Below, in pieces: positions 51,301 through 63,296 of a stretch of 64,000 bases of DNA. The notes beneath the pieces are model-generated. The model was not told the DNA's origin. It was given only the letters and a program-made list of their open reading frames with translations, and ran no database searches. The number at the start of each line of letters is the position of its first letter. The stretch's first letter is position 1. The position numbers were made by a program, and so were the translations under genes. Source of the stretch: Archilochus colubris (taxonomy: Eukaryota > Chordata > Aves > Apodiformes > Trochilidae); NCBI GenBank assembly GCA_023079485.1, contig CM041092.1:5828627-5892626 (forward strand), in the 5' to 3' direction.

Positions 51301-54300
51301 AGTTTGTTGTAGGGTTTATGTTTGTGTCTTTAACATTGTACAAAACTTCCTGATCCTGATATTCCTGCCTCGCTTCTTTCAGGACTCCATAGGATTTCAG
51401 AGTGCAAAGGTTTTAGTGAACTTTGCTGTCTTTTTCTTGCAAGGGTGTTGGTCTGGGAGCAATGCTTCTGGAAATGATCTGCTTGCAGCTCTCAGTGTGG
51501 TTTTGGGGGTTTAGTGGATGCTGATAATCCTCAGTTTGGTTTTGGGATGAAGCAGCTAGACTATAACCAGTAGGTATTAATAATAAGCTAACTATTCTAG
51601 GAAACTAAGAGAGCAATAACAAGATGTGGAACTAAAAAAAAAAGAGAGACAACAAGTAGTAAATATGATAAATGTTGCAATCATATGTATGAAGGCATAT
51701 GAGATAACATACTTAACATAAGGCCAATAAGAGTGCAGACAAATCAAAAGTACATATAATGAGGAAAGATAAGTCATAGAAATTGCCTTGTTGCTCAGAA
51801 AGGGGAGCAGAAAGCTGTGCATGTATTCAAAGAGCATTAATCTATTCAGTAAGCCTCCTGGGTGCTCTTAGAGCCCTTACAAGCTGCAGGGAAGTGGATC
51901 TGGCTTCAGAAGAGGATGCTTGTGCTTTTCAGATGGTCTTGCTGAGGCGAATAAACAAATAGGGCTGGGACTATGGAAATGATGGGTTGGTGAGGTCTTT
52001 TTGGAATTTAAACAAGTGTGTTACTCAGTATGGAAAAACTGTCTCAGAACTGATGGAACCCTGTGGACTTGCTATAAAGATGGGACGTATATGAAAGAGT
52101 GATAAGTTCTGTGAGAACTGAGGCTGAAAAGGCCTGACAGTTAAAAGCCAGGCTGGAAATGCAACAGGATTGTGTCTTGTTCTCCAAGTGGTTTGAAATT
52201 CTCAAGCATAAGCTTCTTAACATTTGCTGGAAGAAGACATGCTAAAGATTACCAGCCTGAAGGTATTAGGGTATGCAAGGCATTAGGAATAGTAATTACC
52301 ATGACCTCATACATAAATAATCATTTAATAACACAGCTGATTTGGGGAGCCTGAGCAGTGTGCTGTCAGTGTAGAAAATGCAAAAAGAAAATTCTTGAAG
52401 CAGGAAAAGCCTCCAACCTAAGAATCTATAAAGACAGGAAGCTTTGAAAAAAAAAAAAAAAAAACCAGACACTAATAGATTCCATGAAAAGGCAGTGAAG
52501 TTGAGCAAGAGATGCTGAAAAAGAGCCTGTAGGTAGATTTTCAGATTTTGCCAATGTGAAATGCTTATGGTAAGCTCTTTAACAGAGCAGGCCAGAGTTT
52601 TGATGACACTGGAAAATATCTGCTCCCACTTGGCCACTGTATTTTTGATGCTTCTTCAGGTCAGCCAATTTCTAATTAGGTTTCAAAATATGAATGTATA
52701 TTTACTTTTAGACATATCTGTGTTGGAAAAGTGAGACTTTTTCTATAAAATTCCTCAAAATGTCTGTTTTGTTATCTTGTTTATTACTCTCTTGTCTGAC
52801 ATCTCATCAGTTTTCTTGCCAGCATCAATTCTGGCAATGTTTCCAGAGCCAAACTGCCCAACATCTCTTTGGAGTAAGATGTGTAATTGGTAATTCACTG
52901 TGCAATTTGACAAAAATTATTCATAAGGGCATTGCAATTTAATAGCCTATTTTAACAAGATTGTTAAAAAGGTTCTCAAACAATTCTATAACTAAGTTAT
53001 CATAATGAATTTACCTAATGTCTATTAAGTACGTTTAATTTTTAATTTAAATATAGCTTCAGTTGGAGTACTTCTGAAATCATGAATGGAAAGACAATGA
53101 AGAGTTGTGAATGCTATTAATTGTGAGTAGGAGATGATATTTAGTCTGTGTTCCCCACGATCCCAGAAGATTTGCATTAAAAAAAAAAAAATTATTTCTG
53201 AGAATGAGTTCTCACCTACAGGCAGAGATATTTTTGAAGAGCCCGTGTGTACCTAGTTAAGACAAGAAACACTTGTCTTAATAGAAACACTTGATTAAAC
53301 CAATGTAGATTTTGCTTTTTAATATCTACATTTCCTCAATTATATGGGATGCAGCTGATGGAAGAGCTAAACAGCAGAGTACTAAGCAAACCAGAAGTTT
53401 ACATGCCTACACTTATTAGAATTTTTAATCTTTTCTCACTCAAAATTAAACAAGTGTCTTTTCTGAAGTCAGTGCTAGGCTAGAAATGAGTTATTCAAAG
53501 GTGTGGATTTATATGTGGGGAGAATTTCTTTTGTTTCTGAAACAAAAGGCAAATTATACTTAAAGACATTCTCACACTGCCCTGTGAGTGGCTCCAGTTA
53601 AATGAGTTAAGTTAGATACAGAATTATGTGATTTGGGCCAAACCTAATAATACAAATTTCAGAATTCATTTCCATTTGTCTTTTGACTCATTACTTAGAG
53701 GCCACCAGGAGGGTTGATAACTATTCTGTGAAATTCATTTTGCTTCAGAACTCCAACCATTAATGTCTGCTTACATTGTGCATCAATCCCCCTGAGTTTT
53801 CCTGCAGGACAGTAAGCTTTTCTGACAGCTTACATTGTACTATATTGTCCTATGGAAGTCTTTTTTTTTCTGAGGACACTATTTTGAAATGTAACTTCTT
53901 TATAGTTTCCATTGTTCACTAAATTTTCCAATTAGAGTCCACATCAGCTGGAGCCTGGAAGAATTCTCAGTGAATTACAATGTCATGTTGAGCTGCAGCA
54001 GTTAGGAAGGTGCTGTGGCACATGAGATGAAGCACTTCCCAGGTATCCAGCTGCAATTACATTTATTTAAAAACTTCAAATCAAACTTGAAATTGAAAAA
54101 CACAGATTAGAAAAAAAGAAACCATGAAAACCTCAATCTCCTCTCTTTTTACCTGAGGATCAATAATATATTTTGTGCCCAGAGGGTACATTTGCTTGTG
54201 TTACAGGACATCTCTTAAGCTGTCATTTCCAAGCTGCTGGACTGCAAAACCAAGCTCAGTAGATTCTGTAGGACTTTTATGTCACTGACTTAATTTCAGG

Positions 54301-56881
54301 TTTGTTTTGGGTTTTTTTTTCAGTATCTTTACAGCTACCTTTCTCTTTGAGTCCATTCATTTCATAGTCTTCCAGTACAGTTTATAATTTTCCATGTGCC
54401 TACTGAATGGCTAATCTCTCAATCCTTCCAGATAGAGAAATTCTGTAAAGTTATTTGGATTATTAGAAGGTAGGATGTTGACTGAAGGGAATGGATGACT
54501 TTGCATGTGATTGGTATCTTTGAGTGACTCCAAAACCAATTACATCTGATCATTGCTTTGGCTCCCAATGACTTGGTGGAGACTGAGTTAGAAGTTTGCA
54601 TAAAGGAGCAGGATGAAGTCTCTGCACTCCCTCAGGACTGCCATTGTATATGTCCAGGAGAAAGTGGGCTGTTGGATAGTCCTCATAGTCCTCAGTACCC
54701 AAATGACAGCTGGAAGACCTTGAGGTGAGGAAAATGCTGAGCCCACTGATCACATGTGAGTCTTTCACTGCAGGGCGCACCTGAAAGCAGGACAGGGTGT
54801 TCCCAACAGCAGGAAGTCCCTGGTATTTCTGCAGTCCGGTTTAGATGAGTGACACCAATTAATTCCTAAAGCAGATACTTCATTCAGATGTCTCACCTTC
54901 CTCTTCAGATGCACACGTGTTGTGCCACTGGTTGTTTATCCTCTGTGGTCTTCTCATGTCAAGGTTTACATTTAGTATCTGGAGGCTGTAATGAATTTTG
55001 TAAACCTATTAGCTTATTCTACCCTGGCTCTGGTGCTGTATACTTCTTTTTCTCCCATTAGGTTCACAGTTACACTGAAATCTTAATAATCCTGTGCTTC
55101 ACTGGGGCAGCTATAGATCTGAGGTGACCTGCAAGTAGCAGAGAGCAGCAGAAGGAATTCCATCTCCTTTTAGAAAAGCACAGCAGGCCCCCCTCTTCTC
55201 CAATATTGTTTCACCTGCACTGGGTGTCAGCCACAATAAAAGAACTTATCTAAATGGTGTTTGGAGGTGGTTGCTAGTGAATCAGTCTTTGCTATCTTTT
55301 AAGGAGTTTCTCAAGTATTAAATCAATTTTGTTGGTATTTAGCTTGCAGAGGTGAAAAAGCTAAATCAGCTTTCAAACACATACTTGTGGAGTTTTAATT
55401 GGGATTCTAACTAGGATCCTTTGTTTTATCTTTTATTAGAAATTGATTAAAGAGAAAAATTAATAGCATTCTTGACTCCAATCCAAATTCTTCTCAATTT
55501 GAGATAGCCATATGATTTGACACAGATGGGAGAGGAAGGGTAGAGGGGTGAGTGATAAAGGTGGGAAATCCTGACAGCTGATTTGCTTCTGCCACCTTTC
55601 TCTTCTTTCAGATCCATTTTAGGAAGTCCTGTGCCTGGCTGTTTGCATGGGCCTGTTCTATACCTGGAGGGCAGAAACCTTCAACAGTGGGTGAAATGGG
55701 AATGAAACACTTGTGGCAGTCAGAAGTTCTTGCAATACTAATCAAAAGCTGTACAGAATCTTGTCCTAAAAGTAGGAAAAGACTCAATATCCTAACCCTG
55801 ACTTTTATCTTTTCCATCCTGATAATGGATCCTTTTTGAGAAATATCTTAACCTTGATTCCTAGTACTTTAGGCTGCAAGCCATATTAATCCTTTCTGAA
55901 GTACTACTCAGGACAGATGGATTTTGTTGGGTTGGGGGGAGAGTGAGTTCTCTCATCTGAAGATATTTTCTTAGTACAAACTGCAATCTGAGTGAAGCAA
56001 GTGGAGCTGAATGTATCCCACTTTAAAGGTCTAATTATCAATTTCCTGGAGACGAGTTCCATAGCCTGAGAACTCTTGTATTCTTTCCTTCCACACTGAA
56101 ACCATAATCATAGCTCTACACTTGGTATAGGATTTAGTTGTTAAATACCAGAGGCTGGAAAACCACTTCTCTTTATAAACAGTGACTCCTGAAATAGGTG
56201 AGATAGTTTCTTTCCTCTGAACCTGAATGTGCATGGGATTCAATGACAGCAGAGTTTGGCTCTGAAGTTCACTCCAGTGTGTGATTCAGTCAGGTCTTGG
56301 ACTAGATTGTAAACAGAGTTTACTCTTGAATTTTTTAATTGAATTTGTGTTTAAAAGTCAACAAATTATTGCATTCAGGCTTCTCCAGCTCAGTCTTTTC
56401 TAATATCTAAGCATCATATTTGCTGTATTTATAATTTTTATCTATTTCTGAACTTGAAAGGACAAATAGTTTTATTGTTTCTGAGTTCAAAAATGATTTG
56501 AGATACTGTAGTGGAACTTTGCTTTTTTCATAGCTTTAAATGACAGTAACTGATGAGAAAACATTGCAAATCAGAAGAGCAAAATGTTCACCAATCAGCA
56601 GCATTTCAGTTTAATGTTTGTGGCTTATAATGACTTGTGTTTGATGGAGATATGTTAATTTTACCTAGTGATATTTCTAAAAGAATATTTGGAAAAATAT
56701 GTTGAATAAACATGATTAGCTCTGTGCTCAAATAATTTATGTGGAAAAGAGGTAAACCTGCTTTAGGGTATTGCAGCATATAAAAGTCTTGCAGCTATGT
56801 TAAAAATACAGCCAGTTTCACATTCCTGTATGGCCAGTTTTTTACCTCAATGTTTTAATCAGATGCAAAAAGTTTTCTGTA
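48331..56881. other. Intergenic stretch, no gene seen
   Basis: Contents are a T15 run at 48,769-48,783, a more G+C-rich patch with overlapping open frames at about 50,880-51,200, and an A18 run at 52,447-52,464. An A-run lies at about 53,179-53,191 and a hairpin at 53,257-53,281. No exon of a known gene was recognised. Confidence 0.55.
53257..53281. repeat. 10-bp inverted repeat with 5-nt loop
   Basis: TTAAGACAAG and CTTGTCTTAA are separated by AAACA. A direct copy of part of it, AGAAACACTTG, overlaps and follows. Small hairpin, no gene context. Confidence 0.85.
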
Positions 56882-57480
56882 GCCTTGCATCCTGGCGCCC
56901 GGGTGAGGGATATTAGTAAGAGACTCCCTCAGCTAATTCAGTCCTCGGACTATTACCCACTGTTGGTAGTTCAGGCTGGCAGTGACGACATTATTGGAAG
57001 AAGTACAAGAGGGATTAAAAAGGACTTCAAGGCCCTGGGTCGGTTAGTCGATGGGTCAGGAGCACAGGTAGTCTTCGCCTCAGTTCCTGCAGTAGAAGGC
57101 TTGAATGAGGAGAGGACTAGGAAAACCCATCTCATTAATAGGTGGCTAAGGGACTGGTGCCACCGGCGGAACTTCGGGTTCTTCGACCATGGGGCAAATC
57201 CCAAACTGCCTAGTGTCATTAGATCTGATGGACTTCATCTAACTAACAGGGGGAAAAGGACTCTAGGTCATAGGTTGAAGGGGCTGATAAGGAGGGCTTT
57301 AAACTAGGTTTGAAGGGGGAGAGGGTTGAAACTGAGTTCTCCAGAGAGGAACCTAAAGGTGGACTACCCGAGATAAATGACAAATCAGCAGCCCAGCTGA
57401 AGTGCATGTATACCAATGCACGCAGCATGGGCAACAAACAGGAGGAGCTGGAAGCCATCGTGCGGCAGGAAAGCTATGAT
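56882..57480 (+). mobile_element. CR1 LINE internal fragment: ORF1 SGNH-esterase part and ORF2 start
   Basis: The plus-strand frame 56,885-57,307 (first codon TTG, not ATG) has no stop until the ORF1 end. It encodes the C-terminal part of the SGNH/GDSL-like esterase domain known from CR1 ORF1: HPGARVRDI, the YPLLVVQAGSDDI strand, GAQVVFASVPAV, RWLRDWC, SDGLHLTNRGKR and a terminal RRALN. The Ser block is missing because the copy is 5'-truncated. The Asn of the usual GTND block III is Asp here (GSDD, residues 32-35), while the Asp-His pair of block V (DGLH, residues 115-118) is present. Three bases after the ORF1 stop, a second frame (57,310 on) encodes the ORF2 start, including LKCMYTNARSMGNKQEELEA, and leaves the CR1 pattern at about 57,480. 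Neither the endonuclease core, the polymerase nor the 3' end follows. Confidence 0.85.
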
Positions 57481-58141
57481 GTGCTTAAACTATGTTATAC
57501 TGCAGTATAATAACCCAAGAATATGTGAGGAGGGAGAAAAGTAAGCAAGAAATTTATGTCATGGCATAGTTATAGAAAAACCTGAATAATTAGGCAGATA
57601 GAAAATGTAATTTACTATTGATTTGAGCAGCTCTGACTTTGGACATTGGTAAAGTCGACAGCTGCCTGAAGCAGAATATCTCAGCTTTAAGCTGAGAAAA
57701 TGGATTTTGCTGGAGGCCTGACTTGGATTGGCTCAAGAGTGGCAGAAGGAAAGGTCCTCTGGACACCCTCCTCCCTGGCTAGCTCTGGATACCAAAAATG
57801 AGTGACCATTTTTGTCTCAAAATCAAGCTGAGATCTGCATCCCTCTGCAGTGCTCTCTGCTCCTGGGGGAGGCTGTGGAGAGAAACACTCATTCATTTTC
57901 TTCTTCTACTCATCCAAGAATCCCAAAATAAAAAAATACTTCTCAGAATCTATCTTGTTGACTGATTTGGAACACAGCCCACTGACACAGAGAAGTTACT
58001 AGCAGGGAAACATTTCTCCAAAACAAACTTCATATGCTACCTCTTGTGTAGCTCTTTTAATAGCCAGATTAGGAGTTCTAGTAAAGACCTGAAATAAATG
58101 CCTATTCTTTACAATTGTGCAGACTTAAGGAACCACTTCCT

Positions 58142-58179
58142 TGATACTATACAGAAAACTTACCAGTGATAAGTAACCT
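58142..58179 (+). repeat. 38-bp dispersed repeat, copy 1
   Basis: It begins TGATACTATACAGAAAACTT and ends GATAAGTAACCT. It aligns without gaps to 60,327-60,364 at 34 of 38 positions. Flanks of the two copies do not align. Family unknown. Confidence 0.8.
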
Positions 58180-58366
58180 AAGATTTGAGAATACAAAAAT
58201 CTTGGTATCTATGGGTGAGAAGCCCATCTGCAATGATTTAGGATTGGGATTTTAAGTCTGGATGTGTTTTATTGCAGAACTGAGCCTATAGCTAAGCTCA
58301 TGAAGAGCTCATCCTCTGCTAATGTCTCTAGGTTTGTTCTGTTGTACAAGTCTTTGCAATTCAAAA

Positions 58367-58463
58367 TTGTTTGGGTTTTTTTGTTTGTTTTGGTTTTGTT
58401 GGTTTGGATTTATTTGGGGTTTAGGTTTTTTGGGTTTTTTTGGGTTTTTTTGGTTTTTTTAGG
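58367..58463. repeat. G/T-rich low-complexity tract
   Basis: GTTTG, GGTTTT and TTTTTTGGG units with only a few A interruptions. Same class as 43,128-43,285. Confidence 0.85.
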
Positions 58464-59045
58464 TGAGGCACAAAATAAGCTCACATCAAAGCTGTTCTTT
58501 CATCTGTCTATTTTGACTCTGACAGATGAGTCAGAGGACACCCACACATATACTTAAATAAAATCCACTGTTGTCAATGCATTTGGACCATGCATTAGAG
58601 TTAAAGACTCCATAAAGGAGGCAGACAAAATAGCCAGGCATTTGATTAGGCAAAGAATAATTTCAATGGCTAATCAAACGAATGAATCCTTACTTGATTA
58701 CATTTCAGTTTTGTATCAGCTAATCATGAAACCAGAAAATATACTAATGGATGCTGGTTTCTTATAGCACCTGTTCACAGGTACAATTGCTGTAATTTGG
58801 GAAGAAGAAGGGAGGGGGCAGCACTAATTTCCTAATCAAGAGCTGAGACAAGTAGCAAACTGGAATATTCTTAATGCAATAGGTTGGTTTTGTCTAGAAG
58901 AAAAGTAGATTTTTCCAGAATTTAAGGGACAAGTAAGCAGTAGGATGCTGGAATCACTCCCCCATATCTCACAGTGTGTATTTTTACACAAATATACATT
59001 TGTTCTTCAGGAATCTTTCTGTACCACTCATACCACAAGAAGAGA

Positions 59046-59602
59046 GAATCATAGAATCATAGAATCGACTGGGTTGGAAGGGACCTCAGAGATCATCAAG
59101 TCCAACCCTTGATCCACTCCCACTGTGTTCCCAGCCCATGGCACTGAGTGCCACATCCAGTCTCTCTTTAAATATCTCCAGACACGGAGAATCCACTACT
59201 TCCCTGGGCAGCCCATTCCAATGTCTGATCACCCTCTCCATAAAGAAATTCTTTCTAATATCTAACCTAAACCTCCCCTGGCACAACTTGAGACCGTGTC
59301 CTCTTGTCTTGCTGAGAGTTGCCTGGGAAAAGAGACCAACCCCCCTCTGGCTCCAACCTCCTTTCAGGGAGTTGTAGAGAGTGATGAGATCTCCCCTGAG
59401 CTTCCTCTTCTCCAGGCTGAACACCCCCAGCTCCCTCAGCCTCTCCTCACAGGATCTGTGCTCAAGTCTCTTCACCAGCCCGGTTGCCCTCCTTTGGACC
59501 TGCTCCAGCACCTCAATCTCCTTCCTAAACGGAGGGGCTCAGAACTGGACACAGGACTCGAGGTGTGGCCTCACCAGGGCTGAGTACAGGGGCAAAAATC
59601 TC
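59046..59602 (-). mobile_element. CR1 LINE, 5'-truncated 3' end
   Basis: Minus-strand copy beginning GAATCATAGAATCATAGAAT on the plus strand and ending near GAGTACAGGGGCAAAAATC. The minus-strand frame 59,511-59,086 carries [36 protein letters not shown] and [17 protein letters not shown] motifs and stays open for about 140 codons. The linker TGTTCCCAGCCCATGGCAC groups it with 20,532. It starts within ORF2 and lacks the catalytic domains. Confidence 0.97.
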
Positions 59603-60326
59603 TGAGTACAGAGACCTTAAGGAAAAGGACATTCTTAAGAAAATGAGACAATATGACTTTTCTCCCAGCCCTCGGTTCTTTTTCCATACTCCCTTTCCAG
59701 CAGCTATTAGGAAGGACAAGAAAGGTCCCTGCAGAACACCAGAAGTAATTTGTAATGTTAGTGTTTGCAGATGTACCCGTTCCTTTGGTACTCCTGATGT
59801 CTCAGGAGCTTTTATATAAAGATCACAAGTTATCATATGGAGGAGATACCTCTGAATGCCCTCCACCAGGGTCTCTAAATTAAGATATAATAAAAATCCT
59901 TAGGAACCAGTGCAGTGCTTGGAGGAAATCCCATTGATCCATGTGGCAGTACAGAGAGAGGCAGACCCTACTCCAGAGAGACTTCTGTGTAAAACTCTGG
60001 TTTTCTTTTCCTATAAAAAGCTAACAAAGGGGAAATACTGGAGGAAGAAAGGGAGATGAAGAACATTGGGTCCTGCTTTTAGTATAGCCTGAAACTAACA
60101 GCTCTTTGTTGTATGCAGATAAGGATTTTGGTACTAAGTTATGAACAAAATCTGACATCACCATGGATTCCACGAAACAAAACAAGCCTTGAAATTTTGC
60201 TACACAGCCTCTGGTGAAGTAAGTAATGAGAAACAAACTAAAATAAAAGCTGGGCCCTGATTTCTAAAAAAAAAATAGGTCCCAGCAGTGCAGGGAGCCA
60301 GCCTCCTTCTGCTGGATAACCTCACC

Positions 60327-60364
60327 TGATACTGTACAGAAAACTTACCCAGGATAAGTAACCT
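60327..60364 (+). repeat. 38-bp dispersed repeat, copy 2
   Basis: It begins TGATACTGTACAGAAAACTT and ends GATAAGTAACCT, matching copy 1 at 58,142-58,179 in the same orientation with four mismatches. A CR1 copy lies between the two. Confidence 0.8.
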
Positions 60365-63229
60365 CCCCATTGCCCTGGTGTCCAGAGAGCTCCACCAGCT
60401 TTGGGCTGGGATGCATGAGACTGAAACCATTGCCAACAGAGCACAGGACTTGCAGGAATGGCTTTAAAGCATTTGCCAATCAATACTGTCCAGCTCTTTG
60501 AAGAACTCTTAGTTTAATGCTGCTTACACAGTACCTCTGAGGTCTAAGTAAAGAAAATAGAGACTGAAGGCAGCTGGATTAGCAGTATTAAGCTGTGGTC
60601 AATCTGCTGCATGCATTTTAATGGCTTTTGCAAAATTGGAGCATTAGATTCTCTGCTGTATAAATCAGTATAAATCCATTGCACCTGGCAGAACTATGCT
60701 GATTTATATGGGCTGAGGACTGTCCCCAAGACTTCCAGCAATGGCTGTTTTAAATGCTTGGTTTTGATGTGTCTTTTAAACTATTAAGCCACCGCAGAGA
60801 CTGCATTTAAATTACCAGGGCTGATCAATATATGAGATACATCATAAATCTTTTCTAAACACCACTCAGCTGAATTTCCCTTATTGTCTTAAAATACATT
60901 AATCCTGAATCTTCTTTAACTTTTCATGCAAGTTTGCAAGTTATAGAATAGTCTTTGAACAGGCAAACATAGATAAACACTTCATTAAAAGGAATGGTGT
61001 TACCATTTGTTATTTCATATAAAAACTGTGTCAAAAATAATTTAAAAAAAATTTAAAAATGAACTGTCTGAAGTGCCTAAAGTTATTTAAGGGTAAAAAC
61101 TGAGCGGATGGAATCACATCTGGTGTTTTGTTTAGATCTTTTTCCTACCTTCAGGCTCGAAAAAAGGGGATGAAGGGCCTCATCCTTCCAAGAACAGAAT
61201 GCTTTTACAGAGTAACCTCTTTCAGTGGCACTCAAGAGTTTCTGGTACCTCAGAGCAGGTGCTTGGTTATTCTCAGGATCTTTATCTCCACGCTCTATGA
61301 GCAGAAAAAATAGCTGTGTTCACAATCATAAGCAGTTGTGTTTGTGACATGAGTCAGGGGTTAAGAAATTATTGTTGATTTATACTATAAAAAGAGTAAT
61401 GCTACTCTGGAGGAATTTCAGAGGTCTAGGAAGGAAAGTGTTTCTTTCTATGCTGTCATAACTCATAGTCTGCACTTCATATTCTGGGCCTGCTTAGATC
61501 TTCAGCTTGGTCTTTTGCCACTTTTCTTGCCTGTACACCCCAGGACTCTCTGCTGTGCTGTGCAGATCACTGAGTCTCACAGGCAGGGACCCTGAATACC
61601 ATACTTCTTCATCACTCATCCCCCTGTCTTTTTATTTCTGGATGTCTCTTGTCATGATGCTCAGCCAATTGTGGTAGTACTAATAATTTAATTTCTTCCA
61701 GAACTCACTTATATATTTTCCCAGGCATGACTTTTGAGGTTATTCCTGTCATTCTACTTCATCCCATCAGTGGAAGGAAAGGAGTAAGACAACTGGTAAA
61801 TACTGGTTGACTTGGTTAACCTCATCTCCCCCTCCCTCCATCTTCTTACACATTAACAGAGAAACAGGGAGCAGCAAGAGAAGGGAATTACTGCTAGTTC
61901 CAGATTCAAAAGGAGCAACCTCAGTTGCATACTTGCTTCATGCAGAGAAAACAGTCCACTGGCATGCTGGCTGAGTAATTTGTTTTACACAGTCTCTAGC
62001 AAATGGTGGTCATGGACCAGAACCCCCTGTTCTAGCTGCTCTGTCAACAAAAGAAAAAAAAAAGATATTTAGAAGACAGTCACCACTAGCAGAGCTTTCA
62101 TCCAAAGTGTAAGACAGGACACAACAGATGGAGATAGACAGATGGTGACGTGCAAAGAAACTACTAAACAGTTGATAAGCATGAAGGCAAACAGTATCAG
62201 TGTACCAGCTGCCTAACATTTGTCCATTAGAGATGTCAAGCCAAGGAATGGTATAAGAATGGTTTTGAAGGATAATGGGATAGCTCTGTGGATGGTTGAG
62301 GAAAAACCCTCCCAAGTGGGGATGGCAGCAGGGAATAGTTCAGCTGGAAACCCTGCTAACAGACAGTGGAGGCAGGAGCTGTCATTGCCAGTGAGAGGGA
62401 GGCTGTGAAGGGCATAAAAATGAGAAGTAACTTACATTTAATGTGGCCAAGAAGTGGGACCTGTGAAGGGATGAAAAAAGGAGGCATAGCAGGGTCACAG
62501 CAGGAAGCATGAAGACTTGTGTAGATACAGAAGAAGGAAAACTTACATTTTGATGTGTGTCATTCCCCCCCCAATTGATATAATTGCTGAAAGCTGCAAG
62601 TCTGCATGATTTTTATACATGTTATTATAGCTGTGATGTTATTAGGAAAAAAAAGGTAGTTTCACAGTTCTTCTCTACAAAAAATCTGCAAGGTTTTGAC
62701 ACATCTTAAGCTCCCCTTTTTAATGTTTAAGTAGCAGCCATAAATCACCAAGTGTCAAGGAAATGAGTAGCAGGGTCACATCTAGTGCAGTAAGGAGGCT
62801 ACCAGAAACATTTTGGTCGTCCTCAGTGAAACAAAAGCTAAATGTTTGTGAGGAGATAATCAGAAAGAAAGGCCAAGATACTGCTAGGGACTGGTAGAGA
62901 CAAGTACAAAATGTAGAGATGGGTATCTCTGCTGTGGGTGTGGAAATCCAGATAAAGAGATATTTGAATTTTACTCACACCTATAATTACCCACAGGGAA
63001 GGGAAAAGGGATGAAGGCTTGGTGTTAGGGAAACCCTTTGAAGAAGCTGGAGAAGAATGACTTTTAAAGGATATGGTGAGCCAAGAGAAGGCAGTGGATA
63101 GTGATGGATGTTGGTGGAGGGCAAGATTTCATGAAATGTGGTAACTTACATTGTAGTTGGCTACAGTCAGGAAACTCCCTTGATGGTTAAATGACTGTTG
63201 GGAGAGCTTGGCTTTACACAGACTCTATC

Positions 63230-63296
63230 TTATTTGTTTGTTTGTTTGTTTTTTGGTTTTTGTTTGGTTTTTTTACATTTTATTTTTTTTTTAATC
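63230..63296. repeat. (TTTG)n and T-rich tract
   Basis: Four or more TTTG units are followed by G/T and T-only runs, with few A or C. It is another member of the keto-rich tract class. Confidence 0.85.

Larger units (their letters stand above)
57481..59045. other. Intergenic stretch, no gene seen
   Basis: This stretch contains a G/T-rich tract at about 58,367-58,463 and one copy of a 38-bp repeat (58,142-58,179). No CR1 continuation from the fragment on the left was found. Confidence 0.55.
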
